From CAYMRB01 sp964392615 (GTDB lineage Bacteria; Planctomycetota; UBA8108), in assembly GCA_964392615.1 (NCBI GenBank), contig CAYMRB010000337.1, positions 1-11,410 of the forward strand: DNA of 11,410 nucleotides, written 5' to 3'. Positions 1-5,702 of the stretch are shown one piece after another; the first letter of the stretch is position 1, and every line of letters starts with the position of its first letter. The notes under the pieces are model-generated. The model was not told the origin of the DNA. It saw only the letters and a list, made by a program, of their open reading frames with translations, and searched no databases. Made by a program: the position numbers and the translations under genes.

Positions 1-1724
1 GCATCGCGGCCGCGGAAGAGCGAGTCGAGCAACGCGATGGCGTCCGTGAGCTCGACCTCGCCGTTCGAGTCGGTATCGCCGCGCACGAACGCCGCACCCG
101 CGGTGATCGTCAGAACGCCGGACAGGCCGTACGGCTCGACGCCATCCGGGTTGCCGACCGGCGTGAACAGTCGCTGCACTGGCGGGGCGCCGATCCGGGC
201 CGGGAGAGAGAGCTCGACGTCCGTGTCGACCGGAACGTCGGCATCGACGTCGACGAGGATCGTCGCGAGGTGCAGATCATCGTTCGCCGGGAGCCGCGGG
301 TCGTCGCCGGCGAACGACATCACGATGCCGTACGTCGCATGACCCGCCCGGTTGTCGATATTGCCGGCGGCGAACGCGGCGTCCGCGGCGTCAGTTCCCG
401 CCACCGTGATATCGGCGATGCCGATCGCCGCGTTGTCGAACGCGACACCGAACGACACGCCGGTGAGCGGCTCGTCACTCGCGCCGCGCACCTCGACGGG
501 TACGGCGCTCGCACCGACGGCTCCCGACGCGTCGGAGATTCGCAGGACTTTGGCGACGTAGGTGAAGGCGGCCGGCAGGATGGTGGTGTCGGCGCCTTGC
601 GTCAGCGTGAGATCGACGATGCCGGCGACCGGGAAGCTCGGCAGCGTGCCGGTGATCGTTTGCGCATCAACGACGACGACGTCCTCGAGCGGTGCCGCGC
701 CGAAGCTCACGGCAGCGTCGGACAGGAAGTGCTCGCCGCGAATCGTCACCTCGACGCCACCCGTGACCGGACCTTCGTTCGGCTCGACCGAGTCGAGCTC
801 CGGACCGGGAGCGCCGTAGCGATATGCCGATCGCAGCGTCCGCGTGCCGATCTCGTTGATGATCTCGATATCGACCTCGCCGGACTCGTGAGCCGGCATG
901 CCGTCGATCAAGATCGTCGCGAAGCTCTCGACGTTGATCTGCGAGTTCGCCAGTCGCGTCGCGCCGACGTTGATGATCGTGTCCGTGGTCCACGTGAAGT
1001 TGCGCCCGTTCAGCACGACGGCATTGCCTCCCTCGACCGGTCCGAAGGCGGGCTCGACGTCGAGGATCTCCGGGAAGACCCGAGCGCCGGCGCGTGCGCC
1101 GTAGAGGAACCGGATGCCGTCGGTGTCGTCCTCGTGCAGCGTGCGCAGCGTACGGCCTCGATTGCGGGCCGACGCGAACATCGTCGCCTGCGTGACGGAC
1201 GTGTGATCGAGCCCGACCGCGTGCCCGAGCTCGTGGACCGCGACTCCCGAGATGTCCCAGGTGCCCGACGGCGGATCCTGTGGGCCACTCCACGTATTGT
1301 CGGAGCCGGTGGAGCCGAAGAACACGATGTCGAACCCGACCGACGTATTGCCGATCGAGTCGAGAATCGTCGCCGCGAGCGCCGCGCCGCCATCGCTCGA
1401 CACGTACGACACGACGTTGCGGCCATCGCCGAGATCGAAGCCGCGCCGGGTCGTCGTGCCGCGGTAGTTGAATCGGAAGTCGGCGTCGGTCTGATCGGTC
1501 CACGCCTCGGCGGCGGTGCGCAGGATCTCGGTCTGCTGATCGTCCGTGCCGCCCGGATCGGCCGGGAAGCTCGGGTTGACCCAGAAGTCGATCGAGGGCG
1601 AGTCGCCGGGCCACGCCGGTCCGATCAGCTCGAACGCGTGCAGGCTCGTCGCCGTGAACGTCGCGAGCCACGCGATGAGGGCGCCGGTGATGATGGACGC
1701 GCGGCGGTGTCGCGGGCGACTCAT
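1..1724 (-). CDS. Secreted matrixin-like zinc metalloprotease with IPT/TIG, cohesin-like and dockerin-like domains (C-terminus off window)
   Basis: At least 574 residues read without a stop from ATG 1724 to the left edge. Residues 1-30 form a signal peptide: an RPRHRR basic start, a hydrophobic core, and likely cleavage after SLHA. The catalytic domain follows directly, with no cysteine-switch propeptide. The zinc site HELGHAVGLDH is at residues 164-174, a Met-turn ATM at 180-182, and LHEDDTDGIRFLYG closes the domain as in family M10 matrixins. Two IPT/TIG immunoglobulin-like domains follow at about 220-300 and 308-388 (FGPVEGG, EGPVTGG). A cohesin-like beta domain spans about 389-545. RGDTDSNGEVELTDA from 548 is a dockerin-like calcium loop, with Glu where the ninth position is usually Asp. 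The protein probably cleaves extracellular protein; its substrate is unknown. It is the second gene of a coupled pair. The start is set by a perfect Shine-Dalgarno. Protease identity is firm; the cohesin-like call is weaker. Confidence 0.93.
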   Translation of the reverse strand, partial: MSRPRHRRASIITGALIAWLATFTATSLHAFELIGPAWPGDSPSIDFWVNPSFPADPGGTDDQQTEILRTAAEAWTDQTDADFRFNYRGTTTRRGFDLGDGRNVVSYVSSDGGAALAATILDSIGNTSVGFDIVFFGSTGSDNTWSGPQDPPSGTWDISGVAVHELGHAVGLDHTSVTQATMFASARNRGRTLRTLHEDDTDGIRFLYGARAGARVFPEILDVEPAFGPVEGGNAVVLNGRNFTWTTDTIINVGATRLANSQINVESFATILIDGMPAHESGEVDIEIINEIGTRTLRSAYRYGAPGPELDSVEPNEGPVTGGVEVTIRGEHFLSDAAVSFGAAPLEDVVVVDAQTITGTLPSFPVAGIVDLTLTQGADTTILPAAFTYVAKVLRISDASGAVGASAVPVEVRGASDEPLTGVSFGVAFDNAAIGIADITVAGTDAADAAFAAGNIDNRAGHATYGIVMSFAGDDPRLPANDDLHLATILVDVDADVPVDTDVELSLPARIGAPPVQRLFTPVGNPDGVEPYGLSGVLTITAGAAFVRGDTDSNGEVELTDAIALLDSLFRGRD

Positions 1725-2386
1725 CGCGTCACCTCCGCGTCGGTGCGCGCGCCGGCGGCGGTCTTGTCGGTGCGGCGGCTCTTGCGGGCGAGCTCTCGAA
1801 TGACCGCACGCAGCTCGTCGAGCGCGATGGTCTTGACGATCGGCAGGCCGGCCTTGCCCTCGACGTGCGTGTCGATCCAGCGCGTCGTCGCGCCTTGCCG
1901 CACGCGCGACGAGAGAACGCGGTACTTGCCCTGCTTCCAGCCTGTCACCCAGAGGCGGCGGTTGAAATCGCGCAGGAACACGACGACCTTCTCGCCTTTC
2001 GCGAAGCGGGGCGACTCGAGACAGAGCTGCCGGCGTTCGCCGATCTGCCCGCCGAGGAATTGCAGCGTCACCTCACGCAGGCCGCCGTCCTTGGCGCGCC
2101 GCGCGTCGCGGTGCTTGCCGGCGATGTCCTTCCACGTCGCGTCGACGCGGATTCGGACATCGGTGAGAATCACCTCGTCACGGTCCTGGAACACGCCCCA
2201 GTAGCTGCGCACCGAAACGACCTCGCCCCGCGCGACGATCTGCGAGCGGGCCGTGAGGCCGTCGAGGTCGAGCGGGATCAGGGCCGCCGGCAGCGACACG
2301 GCTGTCAGCACCGCCGCGGCGAGCGCCAGGCTCGGTGCGCGACTCCGCGCCCAGCAGAAGCTCCAGTGAGACATGGGACTCTCCAT
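1721..2386 (-). CDS. Exported protein of unknown function coupled to the metalloprotease
   Basis: 221 residues. I do not recognise a named family. Residues about 5-38 look like a signal peptide: W/R-rich n-region, then a hydrophobic run APSLALAAAVLTAVSLPAAL. The mature part is a compact alpha/beta domain with LGGQIGE at 111-117, FAKGEKVVVFLRDF at 128-141 and a GWKQGKYRV stretch at 149-157. It ends in a basic, Ala/Thr-rich tail. From memory, small exported proteins of this kind often sit beside bacterial matrixins, but their role is not established. The stop overlaps the protease ATG by four bases (ATGA), so the two are almost certainly coexpressed, and the product could act as partner, inhibitor or folding helper of the protease (inference only). 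An alternative ATG at 2374 has a better Shine-Dalgarno (GGAGAG, six bases upstream) and a cleaner n-region. It may be the true start. Confidence 0.85.
   Translation of the reverse strand: MESPMSHWSFCWARSRAPSLALAAAVLTAVSLPAALIPLDLDGLTARSQIVARGEVVSVRSYWGVFQDRDEVILTDVRIRVDATWKDIAGKHRDARRAKDGGLREVTLQFLGGQIGERRQLCLESPRFAKGEKVVVFLRDFNRRLWVTGWKQGKYRVLSSRVRQGATTRWIDTHVEGKAGLPIVKTIALDELRAVIRELARKSRRTDKTAAGARTDAEVTR
1729..1736 (-). promoter_or_regulatory. Strong internal Shine-Dalgarno for the metalloprotease
   Basis: The minus strand reads GGAGGTGA four bases before ATG 1724. It lies inside the last codons of the upstream gene, whose TGA overlaps this start as ATGA. This fixes the protease start and suggests translational coupling. 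Confidence 0.8.
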
Positions 2387-2474
2387 CGACCTTTGACGAG
2401 GCCAGATTCAGTCGTCTGCCGAGGGTAGACCCCTGTCCTGGCAGGTGGCGAATCTCTACATCAGCCAGACATCG

Positions 2475-2503
2475 ATCATAGGCGTCGCGTCGGGGCGCGC
2501 CAA
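2475..2503 (-). promoter_or_regulatory. Sigma70-like promoter for the exported protein/protease pair
   Basis: On the minus strand, -35 TTGGCG (2503-2498) and -10 TATGAT (2480-2475) are separated by exactly 17 bases. Transcription would start near 2468, giving a leader of about 80 bases before ATG 2386. The -35 box overlaps the left arm of a GGCGCGCC inverted repeat, a possible operator. Called from sequence match only. Confidence 0.55.
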
Positions 2504-2519
2504 CCCTTTCCGGCGCGCC
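2494..2519. repeat. Inverted repeat of two GGCGCGCC palindromes at the leftward -35 box
   Basis: GGCGCGCC occurs at 2494-2501 and again at 2512-2519 with ten bases between. Each copy is itself palindromic and together they form an 8-bp stem. No T-run follows on either strand, so it is not a typical terminator. It overlaps the -35 of the leftward promoter, so protein binding here could block it (inference). Confidence 0.6.
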
Positions 2520-2590
2520 GATAGGTTTCCGTTCGAGCTGGTTACGTCACGTGTTGGCGTGCGGTTGGAGATCCGGTGACGTTCGAGAGG

Positions 2591-2664
2591 CGGAGTTGAG
2601 CCGCCGCGAGCCATGCGCAAGATCCCGAGATTCGAACCGCTGCGAGCGGTCGGCTCCAACTCCG
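2591..2664. repeat. Bulged inverted repeat with nested hairpin
   Basis: CGGAGTTGAGCC at 2591-2602 pairs with GGCTCCAACTCCG at 2652-2664, leaving one bulged base. Inside it a perfect 6-bp hairpin, ACCGCT-GCG-AGCGGT, occupies 2636-2650. No gene covers it. It could be a structured RNA, a remnant of a small repeat element, or chance in GC-rich DNA. Confidence 0.5.
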
Positions 2665-2665
2665 G

Positions 2666-2725
2666 CCGCATGGGCTGCCGGGAGCCGCCGTCGAAGGCTG
2701 CGTCGGGCGTGGTCAGCCCATGCGG
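2666..2725. repeat. Perfect 12-bp inverted repeat just upstream of the rightward -35 box
   Basis: CCGCATGGGCTG (2666-2677) and CAGCCCATGCGG (2714-2725) are perfect reverse complements with 36 bases between. The right arm ends three bases before the -35 box of the radical SAM promoter. The position fits a regulator site or DNA loop, but no regulator gene is in the window. Confidence 0.6.
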
Positions 2726-2728
2726 TTC

Positions 2729-2757
2729 TTGCGCCACCCCGACCGCCTGTCTATGAT
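2729..2757 (+). promoter_or_regulatory. Sigma70-like promoter for the radical SAM gene
   Basis: -35 TTGCGC (2729-2734) and -10 TATGAT (2752-2757) are spaced by 17 bases. Transcription would start near 2764, about 24 bases before the proposed TTG start at 2788. This promoter is the main reason to reject a longer upstream reading frame for that gene. It has the same -10 and spacer as the leftward promoter. Confidence 0.6.
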
Positions 2758-2787
2758 TCGCAAGCTCCAACGAATGAGGCGCTTCTG

Positions 2788-4155
2788 TTGACCCGACAGC
2801 CATCGAGAATTGACGTCGTCGAGAGCCTCGGCGAGCGTTTTTCCGACGTTCCGATCGAGGCGATCCTGAAGGAGGACCTGCTTCGCCTCGGCGTGGGCTT
2901 CTCCGACGATGCGCTGCGCGTCGCGTCGGGCTTCAAGCCGAAATCCTACTTCATCTTCAGCTTCGACCCGCGGCCGATCTCGGAGATGGAGCGCGGCGAG
3001 AACGTTCGCGCGCCCGAGGAGCTCGCGCTCTCCGGCGGGCCCCGCGACCTGCGCCGCACGATCGTCAGCGTGCGCATTCAGCCGGACTCGCCCTATCGCG
3101 TCGACGTCGTCGACGGTCGGTTGACATTGCTGTGCCGGGAGGGGACGACGGACGATGCTGCTGTGACGTCGATCTGCGACGTCGGGCTCCAGGAGACGCC
3201 CGCGTACTACCGTCGCGCGATGTCGAGCGGCAAGACGATCGCCGAGATCGCGCCGACGATCGAGTGGGGCTACCTCGTCTACCTGACGGTCTACCGCAAG
3301 TGCCAGTACTTCGGGTTCGAGGAGGAGTGCCAGTTCTGCGATATCAACCGCAACGTGCGGCAGCAGAAGGAATCCGGGCGCCCGTACGACACCGTCAAGG
3401 AGATCGAGGACGTCCTCGAGGCGCTCGCGATCATCGACGAGGAGGACGTCGAGAAGCGATCGCAGGCGTACACGATCACGGGCGGCAGCGTCACGAAGAA
3501 GCTGCGTGGCACCGATGAGCTCGGCTTCTACGAGCCGTACGCGCGCGCCATCAACGAGCGCTTCCCCGAGCGGTGGATCTCGAAGATGGTCGTCCAGGCG
3601 ATGCCGGTCGACAGCGTGCGCCGCTTCCGCGATGCGGGGGTGCAGATCTACCACCCGAACTTCGAGGTGTGGGATCCGCGGCTCTTCTCGATCATCTGCC
3701 CCGGCAAGGAAGGCTTCGTCGGTCGCGACGAGTGGATTCGTCGCATCGTCGACGCGGCCGACGTCTTCGGGCCATCGCAAGTCATCCCGAACTTCGTCGC
3801 CGGCGTCGAGATGGCGAAGCCGCACGGCTTCGACACGGTCGACGCAGCGCTCGCGTCGACGGGCGAGGGGCTCGACTGGTTCATGTCGCAGGGCATCACG
3901 CCGCGCTACACGACGTGGTGCCCCGAGCCGTTGAGCGTGCTCGGCAAGGATCAGGGGCCGGCGCCGCTCGAGTACCACGTCGGTCTGCTGCGCCTGTGGC
4001 GTGACACGCACGCAAGGCACGGCCTGCCGGCGCCGCCGGGTTACGGGCCGCCGGGGGCAGGGCGCGCGGTGTTCTCGGTCAGCGCATTCATGGACGCGCT
4101 CTCGCCCGATCTCGCCGTCGCCGAGCTGCCGACGTCGGCGCGCGTCGGCGGGTAG
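2788..4155 (+). CDS. Radical SAM domain protein with C-x8-C-x2-C cluster motif
   Basis: 455 residues from TTG 2788. This start follows a TGAGG ribosome site (2775-2779) and a promoter, and upstream codons do not look like protein. Residues 1-155 form a family-specific N-terminal region. RKCQYFGFEEECQFCDIN holds Cys172, Cys181 and Cys184, the likely ligands of the [4Fe-4S] cluster that cleaves S-adenosylmethionine. The spacing differs from the common CxxxCxxC. TITGGS near 229-234 resembles the SAM-amine-binding GGE motif, and later barrel segments include QIYHPNFEVWDP and VIPNFVAGVEM. There is no B12-binding, SPASM or TRAM domain. It is predicted cytoplasmic. The substrate is unknown and the gene stands alone, so context does not help. 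It converges on the lipoprotein gene with nine bases between stop codons. Superfamily membership is firm; function is unassigned. Confidence 0.92.
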   Translation: MTRQPSRIDVVESLGERFSDVPIEAILKEDLLRLGVGFSDDALRVASGFKPKSYFIFSFDPRPISEMERGENVRAPEELALSGGPRDLRRTIVSVRIQPDSPYRVDVVDGRLTLLCREGTTDDAAVTSICDVGLQETPAYYRRAMSSGKTIAEIAPTIEWGYLVYLTVYRKCQYFGFEEECQFCDINRNVRQQKESGRPYDTVKEIEDVLEALAIIDEEDVEKRSQAYTITGGSVTKKLRGTDELGFYEPYARAINERFPERWISKMVVQAMPVDSVRRFRDAGVQIYHPNFEVWDPRLFSIICPGKEGFVGRDEWIRRIVDAADVFGPSQVIPNFVAGVEMAKPHGFDTVDAALASTGEGLDWFMSQGITPRYTTWCPEPLSVLGKDQGPAPLEYHVGLLRLWRDTHARHGLPAPPGYGPPGAGRAVFSVSAFMDALSPDLAVAELPTSARVGG

Positions 4156-4164
4156 AGCGTTCGT

Positions 4165-5652
4165 TCAGAGGTCGCGTTCGCCGTCGTCGGGAGGATCGCC
4201 GGCCGCGTCGCGAGCGTCGTCGCCCTTCTTCTCTTCGTCGGCCTTGTCTCGGGGCGCGTCCCCGTGCAACAGCCGGCGCACGTCCCTGGCGCTGAGGCCC
4301 TTCTTGCGGAACTCGACGATGCGGTCCGCCGACGGCAGCTCGTCGAGCTCGTCGCGAAGGGCGATCGCGTACTGCGTCGACACGCCCCACTTGCGCAGCA
4401 GGATGAGGTCGTCGACGTCGAACCGGTACCCCGCCGTGGTGAGATCGGTGACGAATCGCGCGGTAATGCCCCACTTGCGCAGCTCGACGACGTCCTCGAT
4501 GCCCTCGACGACGCCCGTGGCGGCGACGGCCGTGGCTAACTCCGGGTCGACGCCGTAGCTGCGCAGACGCACGAGATTGGCTGGCGTCAGCTCCAGCCCG
4601 CTCGTCGCGAACGCCCGGACGAGCTCGGGCTGGACGCCGTGGGACGACAGTCGGACCAGATCGTCGACGTCGGCGTCGATTCCAGCTTCCTCGACCGCGG
4701 TGACCAGAGCGGGCCGGACGCGATACGAGTGCAGTCGCGTGAGCTGCTTCGCGTCGAGCTTCTGGCCGGCCTCCCTGAGCGTGATCGCGTAGTCGGCGTC
4801 GACGCGATACGAGCGGAGCCGTGTGAGCTGCTTCGCGTCGAGCTCGTAGCCGGCCGCCCTGAGCGCGATCGCGTAGTCGGCGTCGACACGGTACGAACGC
4901 AGCCGTGTGAGCTCCTTCGCGTCGAGCTCGTAGCCCGCATCGCGCAGGCGGACTGCTTCGTCGACGAGCACGCCGTAGCTCGCGAGGCGGACGAGGTCGT
5001 CACCGGCGAAGTCGTAGCCTGCGTCCCGAAGCGCGGCGATCTCGTCCGGCTCCATGCCGCGAGAGGCCAGCCGGCTGACGTCGGCGAGCCGGATCGTCGC
5101 GCCTGTCGCGCCGTACGCGGCGAGGGTCTCGAGGTCGAGGCCGTCGAAAGCCGCGATGAGGACCTCTTCGAGCGACGGCCGATCGCCTCCGGCGACGTCG
5201 GAAGCCGTGTCGACGAACGCGTCGTTCGGCCGGATCGACGCCGTGCCGGCAGCCTCGAAGCGGTTGCCGCTCGTCTCCTCGACGTCACCGGTCAACGTCA
5301 CGGTCGCTGCGTCGGACTCGAATCCGACGCGTATCGGCCCGGCGTCTCGCGGCAGCGGCCAGCCGAGCGCGGAGTCGGCGTCGAACGCGGCCGCGCGCAA
5401 GTACGCGCGGTGGTTCCCGTCGACCCGGCCGATCCGAAGCTGAGGCTGCGAGTCGGTGGAGCTCCACGAGCCCCGCGCACTCCACGGACGCTCGATCACC
5501 GCGACCGACGCGGGCAGCGAAGCCTCGTCTCCGGGTCGGGTACGGATCTCGACGAAGTCCTGCGAGTCGTGCCGTCGCGAGATCGACCACGAGCAGCCGC
5601 TCGCCGCGACGAGTGCGACACAGCAGGCGGCGATTCTGAGCAGTCCGTCCAT
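4165..5652 (-). CDS. Lipoprotein with ten 28-residue helical repeats (BlaR1/M56-associated type)
   Basis: 495 residues from ATG 5652, which follows a GGAGGAG ribosome site. The N-terminus MDGLLRIAACCVALVAASGC has a lipobox with Cys20, so the protein should be lipid-anchored. Residues about 21-165 form a beta-rich domain I do not recognise. Units of 28 residues begin at 193, 221, 249, 277, 305, 333, 361, 389, 417 and 445, with pattern xRLxSYGVxxxxAxxLRxAGYxLxxxxL. From memory, similar repeats occur next to M56/BlaR1-type peptidase domains, where they are thought to be protein-interaction helices. No peptidase is present here. The tail from about 466 is charged and probably disordered. It lies 50 bases after the AI-2E-family gene and is probably cotranscribed. 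Two units are 24/28 identical, suggesting recent duplication. A role as a binding scaffold is inference. Confidence 0.88.
   Translation of the reverse strand: MDGLLRIAACCVALVAASGCSWSISRRHDSQDFVEIRTRPGDEASLPASVAVIERPWSARGSWSSTDSQPQLRIGRVDGNHRAYLRAAAFDADSALGWPLPRDAGPIRVGFESDAATVTLTGDVEETSGNRFEAAGTASIRPNDAFVDTASDVAGGDRPSLEEVLIAAFDGLDLETLAAYGATGATIRLADVSRLASRGMEPDEIAALRDAGYDFAGDDLVRLASYGVLVDEAVRLRDAGYELDAKELTRLRSYRVDADYAIALRAAGYELDAKQLTRLRSYRVDADYAITLREAGQKLDAKQLTRLHSYRVRPALVTAVEEAGIDADVDDLVRLSSHGVQPELVRAFATSGLELTPANLVRLRSYGVDPELATAVAATGVVEGIEDVVELRKWGITARFVTDLTTAGYRFDVDDLILLRKWGVSTQYAIALRDELDELPSADRIVEFRKKGLSARDVRRLLHGDAPRDKADEEKKGDDARDAAGDPPDDGERDL
4741..4908 (-). repeat. Tandem 84-bp coding repeats
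   Basis: Two adjacent 84-base units encode residues 249-276 and 277-304 of the lipoprotein. By hand count about 75 of 84 bases match. The phrase GTGAGCT(G/C)CTTCGCGTCGAG on the plus strand recurs at 4739, 4823 and 4907, exactly 84 apart. The similarity at DNA level points to recent duplication or gene conversion inside an older protein repeat array. Confidence 0.85.
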
Positions 5653-5702
5653 CTCCGCTCCTCCGCGAACGTACGTTCTTCCAAGTCCCGCTTCAACGGG
5701 CG

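Larger units (their letters stand above)
2387..2787. other. Noncoding divergent intergenic region
   Basis: 401 bases lie between the starts of the exported-protein gene (minus) and the radical SAM gene (plus). Reading frames crossing it give Arg/Pro/Ser-rich translations without protein character and overlap both promoters, so I see no gene. It holds two divergent promoters (2475-2503 minus, 2729-2757 plus), a leftward leader of about 80 bases, and inverted repeats at 2494-2519, 2544-2582 (7-bp arms), 2591-2664 and 2666-2725. A structured RNA or regulator sites are possible. No tRNA or known riboswitch was recognised. Confidence 0.7.

Noticed and set aside
270..2204. Long plus-strand open frame of 644 codons
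   Set aside because: It is antisense to the metalloprotease and its partner, which have clear domains, signal peptides and ribosome sites. Its translation is Arg/Asp/Val-rich without motifs, as expected opposite GC-rich genes.
2621..2650. tRNA-like T-loop (GATTCGAACC on the plus strand)
   Set aside because: The five bases on each side do not pair as a T stem, and no acceptor or anticodon arm can be drawn around it.
2591..2664. Integron attC site
   Set aside because: A GTTGAGC core is present, but the conserved cores are in the wrong order and orientation, and no integrase or cassette is nearby.
2456..2803. Minus-strand open frame of 115 codons in the divergent region
   Set aside because: It spans both promoters and the inverted repeats, has a mixed low-information translation and no ribosome site that stands out.
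2713..4020. Minus-strand open frame of 435 codons
   Set aside because: It is antisense to the radical SAM gene, whose cysteine motif and barrel segments fix the coding strand.
4739..4990. CRISPR-like periodic repeats
   Set aside because: The 84-base period has no spacers, lies in frame in a protein and encodes 28-residue helical units.
5653..5702. Promoter TTGAAG-17-TACGTT before the lipoprotein
   Set aside because: The -10 has only three of six matches, and cotranscription with the upstream gene explains expression.
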